In this document: positions 12,941 through 26,400 of the stretch, piece after piece
How positions within the stretch are numbered: the stretch's first letter is position 1
How the letters are laid out: the number at the start of each line of letters is the position of its first letter
Source: Hofstenia miamia
Taxonomy: Eukaryota; Xenacoelomorpha; Acoela
NCBI GenBank assembly: GCA_004352715.1
Contig: SCFE01000006.1
Location: 222,172-286,171, forward strand
Direction: 5' to 3'
Length of the DNA: 64,000 bases
Position numbers and translations under genes: made by a program
Notes under the pieces: generated by a model
What the model was told of the DNA's origin: nothing
Seen by the model: the letters and a program-made list of their open reading frames with translations, nothing else
Database searches by the model: none

Positions 12941-15900
12941 GTAAACGCATTTATGTCAAGAATAATAAATATACAGCTTCTTAATCAATTATGTAACTTT
13001 ATTACCACTTTTAGCTATAATTTGTCTTAGACTGAGTGTAAATTGTTGGTAGAACTTCCTCAACTTTTGTGGTTTTTAAAAATAGGAGTGATATAATATC
13101 TAAAAATCAACTTTGAGGAATAACTTAACTTAAAAATAAATAAATAGATAAACAGATTTCTTTCTGAAACTACGAATGTAATAGTTCGAGCAAACTAATT
13201 AAATGCTATTCAGATAACATTTGTACTTTACAAATTTCAAAGTATATATGAATTATGGGATGACTAGTTATTAATGTAAGCTATTTTATTTGAAATTACA
13301 ACATATTTTTAAACAGTCCAATGAGAAATCATCAAAAGACTCATCTTTTTTAGGCTTTCACTAGTTTTTCGCTTGCTTCAAATTCAGATGCTAAGTTACC
13401 ATTATGTCGCAGTTTTAGGAAGAGGGAAGTGGAAGGGGGGTCGGAACAATGTTTGCTTAGTATGAACGGATAGGCTCGATTAGTTTGGTGGACCCATTGA
13501 TGCTAATGCGATTTACTACAATTTACGAAATCTTATTACTAATTTTACTAAGAATGATACCATCGGACGTGAGTCTATAATATTTAATTAAATGAAACCA
13601 AAACCAATAATTATCTGGCCCCATAACACCCTAATCAGCTCCCATATTAAAATCGTATCCGTAATCCAGATTTTAAAATTTTGGCAAAACAGTAAAAACT
13701 TAGTCTCTAGGTTATTTATTTTTTAAATTATCGTGAACACGCAAACCCTACTGATATTTGAAGTTGATTAGGATGCACTTGGGATTCTTGATCCAAAATG
13801 GGTCTAAAAACGGATCCGTGTTTGAGGTAACTGGCTTAAAACACTCAAAATCCAGTCTAACTTTAACAAATGGTGAGTCACAGAACTCACTCTTCTGCAT
13901 ATGTCATACATAAAAATTTTTAATGTACATGTGTGGGGTTATTGGTTCACAGCAGTGCATGACAAGCGCAAGTGTAAACGGCTTAAACAATGCAAAAAAT
14001 GATAAAGCGCAAGCTCTTATAAGCTTAATGAACAATCAGAAAGGGTGAGAGTGCAATTGAGTTATACCAAGACGAATGCATTTAGTTGTGTTATTAATTT
14101 AATGTACACAATAATTAATAGCGGCACGAAAAATTAAATTTGTTCGTTGCATATTGCTACTTTTATGGAATTTTTTCTCAATAACCACAAAATATATCAG
14201 TATTTAAAAAATGAATTGAATCTAGTATATTGCAGTTAAGATTGATTAATTGAGGATGCTCATTACAAGGTTGATTGGCGACGTATCATCTTAGGATTCT
14301 ATACTGTATATCCCATATAATCAAAACGTTGATAATAAATTACTCACCATAATTTAAGAGTGTTTTAATTTTTGTACATTGTACAAAATTCAGTGCCTAA
14401 CATAAGCCTAGGTCCCCCTCTATTTTTGCTATTTGCAGTAGAGAAGAGTGAAAATATATATTTAAGTGAATAGAAACAGCAAATTGAATTTTCTAATGGA
14501 ATATGTTTTCCCAATCACGTGTGTGCAATGATTCCTGATGTCTCTTTTGGTCCTTCGTCACATTAAGTCAATCAATTGCTTCCAGTAATCTGCACTGATT
14601 TTACAACACCAAATTTTCTTGATGACCCCTTGATTTGCAGCAAATTTGCAGGGATTATGAGCAGCAATTTTGGTTTTATCAGATTCCAAGCATTCTCCAG
14701 ATGATTTAAGCCCGTGGATTTCCCAGGACACTCAAAGACAGATATATGTTGAGTGCAAAGCCAAGTGGATACAAGTTTCAACCGATGATAGTGTGCACCA
14801 TCGTGTATGAAAGTAGAGCACCTCAAAATATTCGTCTGTATGCTGAATTTTGGTTTGAAGAAAATTTTTTCATGAATTTGGCAACATTCATGGTTGGTGT
14901 TTGGGTTTAAAATATCAGCTGACCACGACTTTGTGCTAAGATGCAACCCTAAAACATGATGCATCGTGGATGCTTAAAAGTTGATACATTGCAAGGTTGC
15001 CGTAGATCTGGATCTAGCTATGCATCGATCCAATCCAGGGATATCCACTGGATAGGGATCAGAAAATTATTTTTATGGATATCCATAAATAATTGTGGAT
15101 CAAAAATATTGGCTAATAGGTAAATATATTCATGCTTATGGTAAATTTTTAAGAAAATTGCTTAAATTTCACAATGAAAATAAAATTAACACCAGTTTTT
15201 GTACAAATCTAACAGTGTTACACATGAGTGTCTACCACATTACACCATGAAATGTTTGATATAATAATCAAAATATTAGTATTTGCTTAAAATATTTCAG
15301 GCATTAAGAGATATGTTAAATTTTGTGTTGCTTGTTTAGGATTTTTCGTTTAATGAATTTTCCTGAGGAATATGGATCCTATGTGGATCAATCCATACGA
15401 ATTTTTGTGGATTGGATTGGATATGGATCGGAAAATGTTCGATCCACGAACACGGTAGACCTGGTACATTGTATTGGGAGTTTTATCATTGTCTTGGAAG
15501 TTGATGAACAGGCTGAAAGTTGAAGTTAGATTGCACGTTATGTACAGCTATAAGCAAGAGGACAAAAGCGTAAGTGTAAGAGGTGAAAAAGCAATAAATG
15601 TATTAAGTGATCCATTCACTGATTCACAGGATAAATCAGAATAAAATAGTCTTTATTCAAATTATCATTAACTGTTTGCTAATAATGTAAATGTGAATTT
15701 AAAATACTCCTAGGAAAAATTCAACTTACAAAGTGCTATCTGTAATATTTTCAATCATATAACTTCAATTTTTCAAAGATTCTGTGTACTCTAGTCTTTC
15801 ACCCAAACAAAATATATTTTGTTTCATATTTACGTGTGATTGGAATTTCATTTGCCATAATATTTAATCAATTAAATTCTTTATTGCAAGTCATTCCAAT

Positions 15901-18900
15901 TAAATGCTAGATTGCTTTAATCATCGACTGTAGAATATTTCGTTTTTTGAAAGGATGTGTTAAAAATGTGATTAAAGTGGCTCTTTCCAAGTTTTCCAAT
16001 AGATTTATGCTTTTAAGCGATAGTCATTGCAACATTTTTTTGCTTGCTATTCCCAAAGTCATCCAAGGGCATCTGTATTTTGTAGTTCTTGTTTTAATTG
16101 TATACAACTAACAGAATTATTTTACTTAATACACTTCACAAGTATTTACTTTGGAAATAATACTTTGTAATTAACATTAACTATCTATTAAAAACTATTT
16201 GCATATTTAGCTTCGAATCTTCTTTTAAGGGTTTCTCATGCTTAAGGAGTAGAAACTTAGAGATTTTTAAGAATGGAAGACGTTCAACAAACTTAAAATT
16301 TCAGGGAAGGTACTATGTAACGAGGAAATCAGTGGAAACACGTTATTACTAACCAAGTTTCAAAATATTTTATAATTTTGAGTAATTCAGCAGCATTTTC
16401 ACTTGAAAGCCAGCTACCAATCATTTCTATGATAATACAACCAGTTTTTGACCTATTTTGTAACAATATTATAATTTGCCTGTCTAACGTTAGTCAAGTG
16501 TATAGCTCTGCTACATTTTTTTATGCAAAATTTATTATAAAATACATAAACTAAAAAAGCCGAAAGTTTCAATGAAGCAAAAGCTATGTACCTCCCTATA
16601 GTTTAACATGTATAAAATATTATTGCTGCAACAGATGTCCTGTCTTAGCTACATAATCATAGCTGTGTTTAAAAGCTGAATTATGACGTCACACGTTATT
16701 TTAAGTTATATCATATTAATCTTTTAATGAATAATACTTTTACCTCTAATTTTAAATGGAACTTTATCGATTTCTAACTGTGTGATTTAAAGGAGAAATC
16801 CAACTAAAATATTAATAATTGAATTATAGCTCACAAATAGATGCAGATGCCCCACTTCAACGTTATGTAATGCTTGAATACTAGTATCAATTGATTTATA
16901 GAAAATAATTTGTCTATATTTTTCTAAATAAATCTAAAGTTGTAAAGGAACAAACTAAAGAGTTTAAATATTACAATTACCCTATCTTTGAGCTCATAAT
17001 TACTCTTCCATATAACTTGCGGAACTTTAGTTCATTAACATATATTCCAACACATTGCCTTAACAATAGAAAGCGTAGTTTATTGCTAGAAAGTTACATT
17101 AGGGAATACTTCTGCATGTGAAATCATGAAAAAAGTACAAAACATGTAATATATATGTGTACATATATTATTATAAAGATTAAAATGAAAGATCTAGTTA
17201 GACGCATATTATGAGAACTGTCAACGGTTAACCGGTTATTATATTTTAACCCGGTTAATTTTCAATAATTGGTTAACCAATGTCTTAATAATCCGTTTTG
17301 ATCCTTTAACTTAATGTAATGAGAGATGTTTTAACACTTGGACAACATTTTGCAATAAACGGTTATCACTTACTGCACATTTGCGCCGCTACGATCTTCT
17401 GAAATTCGAATATATTGTAAACTTTTTGTGATTCTTCAATTTTAGCCTCACAATACCATTATTTCAAAAAAGTTTAGATGTTTTTGGAACTTATTTGCTA
17501 TGTGGATTTTCAACGGTTAACCGGTTACTTTGCTCTCTGTTAACAGTTTAATTGACCAGTGATGCCTCTATATACATGTATGAATTCTAGAGTAATTGCC
17601 TATTACTCAAAATTTCAGATAACTCGAAGAACATGAAAAAAACATAATACATTCTTAGAATTAGTATCTCAATAATTCATAAGAACGGATTTTTATGATT
17701 ATGTTTTTATAGTTTTAAATTGAAAGAAACCAGGAACAGTTTTATGTCATTTAATAACAGCTTTATGAATGTTTGTCAAAATGATTGCATTGAGATTTTC
17801 AAATGTTGCAAACGTTTGACAGCGACTTGTGCAATTGAATTAATTTATGTGCGCTATATTGTATTTTCTAAACTTTTATTCTGATCAGAACAATTGTAGT
17901 ACTTCAAATATAAATGGAAATTCACAACAAAGTTGATTTATCATTGTGAGAAAGAGTAAGCTGGATGCTTTGCCATTTGTAACACACTATTTCCTGAATG
18001 ACCTCGTTATAACAATCTGTGCATCAATTGCTAACAAACGAGATACATCCAATTTAATCAAAAATTCTGAAAAACAAGACTGCAGAAATCAGACTTTATT
18101 TATTAAAATTGACTTTCAAATTGGAATTAATAAAAACTCTAAGAACTATTGATGCCCTTGGGAAATGCTAACCTGAAAACAGTAAAAAAACTATTAAACT
18201 AGCTATATATTCTGTGCAGTCTTCTGTGACGTATTTTTTTTATAATCTATCCAAATCATTGCAATTGTACTTCTCAATCTGGTCTTTCATAATCTAAATA
18301 TTCCCTATTACGTTTAAATCTGCAAACGAAGCTGTAGCAATGCTGTCCCTTGCAAGCAATTCCATAATTGAAAGATCTTATCGCAGTACGATTGTCACTT
18401 AATATAGTCTGATATATATCTTCATTATTACTCCCATCAAACCTAATAGTTTGCAAATAGAGCAGAACATTTGACACAGTTCCTCATAATAAACTTATTT
18501 CTAGGGTAAATGTGACTTTCACTATAGATACTCTACTCTCAACGACGAGTTCATTTATCATGTTTAGTTCTGAATTTTTTATAAATGACATCCGTGTCAT
18601 TATCAAATTTCTTAAAAAATTACAAACTCCTCCAAAGAACATTCATGCTTATTTGGTCAAAGCCATAGGAGAGGAAGATTCTCCCTTGATTCAGATAGCA
18701 AGAAAGTGGGTGCGTGAGTTTAAGGAAGGAAGAATAGTGTTCAGATGTGCAAAGGCCTGGCCGTCCTGTTGCAGTGATCACAGATGAAAAAACTGAAACG
18801 ATTCGGGCTTTGGTTCATGAGGATCGCAGAATCATAGTGGATCAAGTAGGTAAAGAGCTAAATATTTTTTATGGAGCAGCTTGGAAGATAATCTCTGAAA

Positions 18901-21900
18901 CGCTAGGAATGAAAAGGTTACTTCAAGAGATGTGTTGTGGAGATGCTGGCTCAGAGGGAGCGGGAGGTGCTTAGTCACCCACCTCCTCGCCTGATATGAG
19001 TTTTTCCTATTTTCTGTAATCAAGGAACCAATTCGTGGACAGCGCTTTCGATCTGAGGAAGACATCAATGCTGCATAGAGGGCCTCTATAGACCAGGAGG
19101 TACACGAGGCTGGCGCAGAGTAGGGAATTATGAGGCTCCCACATCTCTGGGAGAAGTCCGTTACAGTTGATGAAGGTTGCTTTGAGTCATAAATATATGG
19201 ACTTTGCATTTGTGTTAATTTTATTTAAATAAATTATGATTTTACGAAATTGGAAAAATGGGAAACTTATTTTATTTATATTTATACTTTTATTTTTATT
19301 TATACTTGCACCTATTCTATTTATTTTTTACATGTCCGAGTTATCTGGTAAAAAAGGAATGCTAATTAAATTTGCAGATGGTATGACCTGTTATGGGTAT
19401 CAAGCAAAACCATAAACTCACCAAATACCTCAATAATATCAGTAACTTCTGTAATGATCATAATCTTTGTCGGAATAAAAAGAAAAGGTCGCAAATAATA
19501 ATAACTTTACACTTATCAAGAACCAGCTCTTTTATGCTCCCTGATGACATACCCGAAACATCCCCTGTTAAAATTCTTGGGGTCTCAATAAATAACAAAC
19601 TTTGTTGGAAAGCCCACTTCGAAATTCTCTTTCGCAAAGCTGCATCACGATTAACAATTCTTCGCCGCCTTCGTAAAGAAAATTCGGAAAAAATACTCAG
19701 ATCTATATTCCAATGCAGTATAGCATCATTATTTGACTATTGTGCTCCTCTTTTTGTTGGAATACCCACCCAGCTACATAAACAATGGCATACAAAGAAT
19801 TTTTAATAAACCTGAAAAAATAATCACAAATGGTCGTCACATATATCACTCATTAATTCTAAAATTCGGCGTTACAAGCTATCCAAAAAGTTATTTGAGA
19901 AAGCAGAACAACATTGTCAACCCCCTCTAAATTTCCTTATTCCCTTGAGACATACTAGATCAAACAGGTTGCGTGAAGTAAGATGTAGATAAGCACTCCC
20001 AAAAAAACAATTTATTCCATTTATTACTAGTTTTATAAACCATGCATAAATAATTGTTTACTAAAGCTAAATAGAACGTTTTTGTTTGTTTTTAAAATAT
20101 TTTGGATGTCGAAACTCGTGTTTCGGTGGTAAATAATTTTCGATGTTTGGTATACCTAGTAACTGCTCATCTAAGACCAGATTCTATCTAAAAGCAAAAA
20201 GTGTTAGCCAACATTAGACGAACTGTAGCTGTTATTAATTGCATCAACTGAATATTGAGAGAACTTTTGCTTACTTCAAATTTTAGGTAGTTGGCCCGTT
20301 GCATCATTCGCTGAATAAATATGGTAGATTTCAGAAAAATTGAAAATTATTCTTTCCAATAGTACAGGGTTGGGGTTAGGGTGTTAGTTTTGAGATGCTT
20401 TCTAATTATTGCAATATTTAATGGGTATATGCACACAGTGCTTTTAATGTTAATCAGTTCAATTTCTATTATGACTATAGTTGTCTAATTCATTCATCAG
20501 ATGCGTAGGTTAGAAAGGCACTTATGGTACAAGATTTTTTCCCATGCATTGTATCATTTCGGCCCTATTAAAATCCATACATTTGTGATATTGACTTCCT
20601 TCGACTAATATAGGGCTAAATGCGAATCTTTGAATGATTTCACTTTATTCGTCCGCACACAACAGGTTTAAGGTATGTGTATCGACATACCTACAGTAAG
20701 GCGGTTATTACATGTATATTTTTTTAGTGTCAAGAGAAATTGACAAAATAACTTTCAAATCAATATTCACAAAGCCAAAGCCAGCATGATTATAGCTCCT
20801 TGCCAGATAACCAACTAAGTTAACGGCTTCAAGTACAGTTTAATCACCAGCTATAAATAATAAAATCTTGAAATGCTGACGTCATTACAACAGATGCGAT
20901 CCATGGGAATCACAATTGTCGTCAAATAAGTAAAGTAGTTTCAATACATGCTCTACAAAATTTATAAAAAAGTATTTAATTCGTTTTTAGTTGAAAAGGT
21001 TGTTTATCATCATCGATGGAACGGTTTAGTAATGGGAGCAAACAGTTTGTGCTATTTATATTTTAGGCCGTTGTCCAACTTAAAAATGACTTACTTTTTA
21101 TTATGTTCTAAAATTTCATTCGATTGATGCTTTTGGGTAAGACTAAAAGAATCCGCTGACACTCGACCTCTGTTTTATAACAATCCGTTTTGATCTGACA
21201 GCTTCTATTAAGCAGGAATTTATACTTTTTTGATTGCCAGATTTTTAATCGCAAAGATTTTTCATCGCAGGATTTTAATCACATGATATTTAATCGCATG
21301 GATTCTTTATCGTAATGATTTTTTTTCAATTCTTTAACCAGAAGTCCTAACCGAAAACCATATTCTTAAAGAACCCCAATTCACAAATTTGTGCTTCCTA
21401 AAACTAAGTCCTAAAGTTAAATCTTAACCTACATTTTAAATTATTTTATACATCTAAGCCGAAACCCAAGTACGAAATTGAATTATTTTAAACCTAAGAC
21501 CTAATCCTAAGCCGAACCTATTTATATATCATTGATTAGTTTAAATATAATTGCGATTAAAAATTCTGCGATTAAAAATCCGGCTAGCTTTTTTCATATT
21601 GCTACAAAGTTATTTCGATAAATGAAATAATGCTAAGACCCTACATTGAATAAATACTTGATCTAAATAATTGTAGGTGCATAATCAAAATTGTCCAAGT
21701 TGATCGGCATGAACTTCCGCAAAACATATGTAAACTTATAAAACAATGGAAAATTAAAAAATTTATATTAATGCATCCTTATTCCTAACGGTCTTAACAA
21801 ATATATCAAACGAATACCATTACTATGCACAATACTTTGAATATTCTTCTGAATTGAGTGCATTTTTAGAAATGGGATTGGAGAAGGAATTCGCTGTTGA

Positions 21901-22145
21901 AATTTTTAATAGCTTAGATGTAAACAAAGACGGCAAAGTATCTCTAGACGAGTTTATCCAAGGATTTAAAGAAATGATCCCCAGTGAAGATGCTCCACAA
22001 AAACAATCCCCCATCAAATCTAAAGGTTCGTACTATGTGTGTTCTTAAAATGCTCTTCGTTTTTTAGCCCTCCTATTAATTCATAAATATATTTTGCTTT
22101 AATAAACATTTTAAAGTTTTATCGGTTTTGTTAATATATTTTGTA

Positions 22146-22213
<68 letters not shown>

Positions 22214-23418
22214 ATGGGCGATACCAGTGTTGAGATATTCGGCAGGAATAGTTAGATGGAACAAGAATGAACTTAGGGAGCTAGACAGAGAGACAAGGAA
22301 GGTACTAGCAGCAGAGAGGGCTTACAACCTAAATGGTGATGTGGATAGGTTGTACATGGCAAGGCATAAAGGAGGGAAAGGGCTGCTAAGTGTGGAGGAA
22401 ACTGTAGAAGCAGAAGCACTAGGGCTAAAGGAGTATGTAGAAGCACAACCTAGAGGGTCAATACTGATAATAATAATAATAATAAAGAAGATAAGAACTG
22501 AGGGTGAAGGAAAGAAGATATACCAGAGTAGGATGGAATCAGAGAGACAAACAAGGTATAGGCAGAAGGCAATGCATGGAGAATACTGGAGGAACACAGA
22601 AAAGTGTGACAGAGAAGAGAGCAACAAGTGGTTAAAGAAGGCAGGACTGAAGAGAGAAACAGAAGCACTGATAATGGCAGCACAGGAGCAAGCAATAAGA
22701 ACAAACTGGGTGAAGAAGCATATAGACAGAAGAGTAGAAGTAAGTTATAAGTGTAGGCTATGTAAGAAAGAGGCAGAGACTGTAGATCATCTGACAGCAG
22801 GGTGTGAGAAGTTGGCACAGAATGAGTATAAGTTCAGGCATGACAAGGTGGGAAGAATGGTACATTGGAGTTTGAACAGGCAGCATGGGTTAGAAGCAGG
22901 AGACAAGTGGTATGAGCACAAGCCACAGGGCGTCATAGAAAATGAGAAGGTTAAGATACTGTGGGACTTCAACATACAGACGAGCAAAGTGATAGAAGCA
23001 CGGAGGCCAGACATAGTAGTGGTAGACAAAGAGAAAAGATTAGGAACAGTGATAGACATAGCAGTACCAAAGGACAGAAATGTAGAAAGCAAGGAGAAAG
23101 AGAAGATAGACAAATACAGAGAGTTGGCAGAGGAAATAGAAAGGCTGTGGAAGTTAAAGAAAGTTGAAGTAGTCCCGGTAGTTGTAGGAGCACTAGGAGC
23201 AGTGAGTAAGAAGCGTAAGAGATACTTAGAGGAGTTGGGAGTACCAAAGTGGGGAGGAGCAGTAGCACAGAAGGCAGCATTGTTAGGAACAGCTAGAGTC
23301 CTGAGGAAAGCTCTCAGACTCCCTGGGAACTGGTGAGTTCCCCGAGCTGAGAGGGATACCAGCATGAAGCTGTGTAATAATAATAATAATACATTAAGCA
23401 ATAAATTTGCTTTGACTC

Positions 23419-23461
<43 letters not shown>

Positions 23462-26400
23462 TTGAAAAAATATAATTATTATATTAATATGTTTTATAAT
23501 ATATTTTATATCAAAAATTTCATTTTCATTTTATTATGATGTTATATTATTTAAACTAATTACCAATTTAGACATAGATCGTGCTCGTTCCGCTTTCCGG
23601 CAGAAGTCAAGTTCTAATACTGATGCCCGATCAACAAACAGGCGCAGAAGTAGCTGTCGTATTTATGGATTCTCTGATAGTTTTCAAGAAGAGCTTGATG
23701 CTATCAACGACCAGTGTGATAATCTAGTGTCTCATATCAGCACCGAATTACAAGATAGCCCTTGTACCCTTCCAATGTTTGAAAAAATGCTGTACATGAT
23801 GGTTAAGCATACTAAGCAGCTGAAGAAAGAATCCCAGCAGCTGGAAACTATTCTTACAACGTTAGTGTTTAGTATGCAGAGACGCGCATGTACTTGAGGA
23901 AAAGCATACCTGCTATGACTTCATAAAACCCCATACATTCAGCAGGTGTTGCTTGTTGAGATCCGTAAAATATTGTATAAGTCAAGTTTTTTAAAATTGG
24001 GGGTAATATACTAGGGTTCTGCGGGATCAGTGCTTTTTGGCCGAATCTTTCATTGTTCCATTGGATGGGTTTCCAGTCCCATCCAAGTTTCATATTCCCA
24101 AATATATTGTGAAAAATAATGAAGAACATTCTGAAATCCGTTTTCACAGTTCCTTGATTTATGGTGCCAATCGAATGGTAGCTCTAGTGCCATTGAAGTA
24201 TTTAGTCCTAGATGTGAGTCATTTAGAACTGGGCAAATAAGTCATACAGAACCCTAGGATGTACTGAATATGGAAATATATATTAAACATGATTTTGCTA
24301 CAAAATGATACTGTTATAATTGATGTGAATTAGATTCTAATATCTGCAAAAATAAATATTGCAGTGGTATTTCGTCTATGACTGTAACTAATAAATTTAT
24401 AATAATAATTTACAAGTAGTCATATTGTACATCTGTAAAACACCTACTGAAATTCACAGACATCTGCTATATGAAATATCGGAATTTAAATATTAATAAA
24501 GTTCAAAGACATTCCACATTTATACAAATGTTGTGAATTTAAAATTTAAGGTGCTCAAGAAATTTCCTTTTGAATTTAAATTATTTGGAATTCTAGAACT
24601 GTATTTAATCAGAGGGATTTTTTATGATATAATGGAACACATTAAGTAACATGCTTTATGATTATCAAAAAGATATTTTTATCTAATAGCTAATTTTAAC
24701 CATGCATGCTGAGATTGTAGAAACATTTGTGAACAAAACGCACACTTCACTTACTTATAAAATTAGATTCATCGAGTTCGTTGAATTACAAGTGTTGCAA
24801 ATTTTATGGAAGGAATGTTCATCTATCTGCTAGGAAATATGTCATATGATAAAATATCGGGAGAGAGGCGAGACAACATCCTCAGAAGAGGTATTAGTAA
24901 ATATGAATTTTAAGAAAGTAAAAGCGAAAAATTTTACAATAAGAATTCAAAAAATTATACATGCATAACAGATAGAGTTTGTAATACCAGGATCTCGAAT
25001 AACGAGATTTTTATTGGATTTAAAATTAGATAAAAAACAGAATTTGTCAAACGAAATGTTAATTGTTTTGATTTATTATTATTTATAATAAATATTTATA
25101 TTAAATTTGTTGTGCACGAAGTATAGCAATAGTTTAACAGTGCGAAGGAATGCCCAATCTGCTAAATTTGAGAATGATCAGAGTCTCAGTAAGGAAAAAT
25201 TAATCTGGGAGTGGATTTAAAAGAGATATTGACTAAATAAATTAAATAAGACTTCTCCTCATATCTATACCGATTTCTCAAAACTAAGATTTATTAAAGT
25301 TTAAAACATAGCTAGACGTCAAGATGCGAAGCCTATAAGTGTTGCGAATCTTGAACAGTACTGTTGCAATTCGCAGAGCCCTGCGCTTAATAAATCTATT
25401 AATACAATCGTATTTGAAGCTAATTTAAACATATTTGTCATATAAAATAGCACAGGAAAGATTAAGTGATTCTTCAATGTTGTGAATTGAGAGTGGTTTA
25501 GCGAGATGTTTAGATTTTAGTAAAAAAACTCAAGAAAATTTTCTTTATGAATACATGCTAAATAGCAAACATTTCTTAATTTAATTAATTTAAGAAAAAA
25601 GAAGAAAAAGACTTCTTGATAAATACATTCTTGTTAAAATGGTTAAAATGAAATATGGTTATTTGTTCTATTCTACCATGATAGTACTCCAGTCATATTT
25701 GCAATCTAAGATTTGATTAGGTGACCCAATATATAGAATTGTGTTAAGTATATGCTATGTTGGGCATCATAAATTACATTATATATAATTATGTATCATT
25801 ATATACAACTGTATTTTTCTAATATTTTCATATATTATATTGATTTTTACAATATTTTATATTTTATTCTATTATTATCCTATAATATTATCAAAAATTA
25901 TAATTATTAGTATATTTTTGCAATAGAACTCCTCTATAGTGAACATCCTCTGTAATGAACTTCTTCTATAATAGACTTCCTCTATAATAGACTCCCTCTA
26001 TAATGAACATTTTTCTTTTGCCTCTGTATTGAAGTTTCTCTATTTAAAATGAACTTCATGGTGTGATATTTCCTAGTTCAATTGGAATTTCTCTATATAA
26101 GAATTAAATATGCAGCACTTTTATTTTTTCAGTTGTTATAAATGTAATTATTTTATGTACTAAGCAAAAGCCCCTCATTATGGAAAGTAATTCAAAGAGA
26201 AAATGCAGCAAATATACATTAACATTATGTAAAAATATTTTGTTATATTGTAGTTACCCTGATCACAGGTTTTGCTATATACTTGCAATAAATAGAAGAG
26301 TAACTAAAGTATTTTTTCATCCTCAATAATGAACTGAATCCTCTATAGTAACGAACCGCAATCAGGGCCGTGGCTAGGGGAAGGCCAGTGGGGCCATGGC

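Larger units (their letters stand above)
12941..21869 (+). other. RASEF-like intron 1 (8.9 kb)
   Basis: A large transposon-loaded intron holding a Tc1 fossil, two hAT-like elements, an internally deleted mariner, a LINE fragment and an inverted-repeat MITE (each listed separately). The stretches 12985-14510, 15472-17215, 17560-18510 and 20000-21235 show no recognisable coding or structural feature. Confidence 0.8.

Noticed and set aside
22076-22264. Minus ORF rich in Leu and the poly-Asn N-terminus of the plus ORF at 22128
   Set aside because: Both are translations of the (AAT)n microsatellite, not coding sequence.
22787-23401. 204-codon minus ORF opposite the R2-type LINE (and 49339-49917)
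   Set aside because: Shadow of the LINE frame on the other strand; Ser/Leu-rich with no conserved motif.
24037-24240. Plus ORF of 67 codons just after RASEF-like exon 3
   Set aside because: No phase-consistent splice sites to exons 3 or 4, and exons 3-4 already join correctly.
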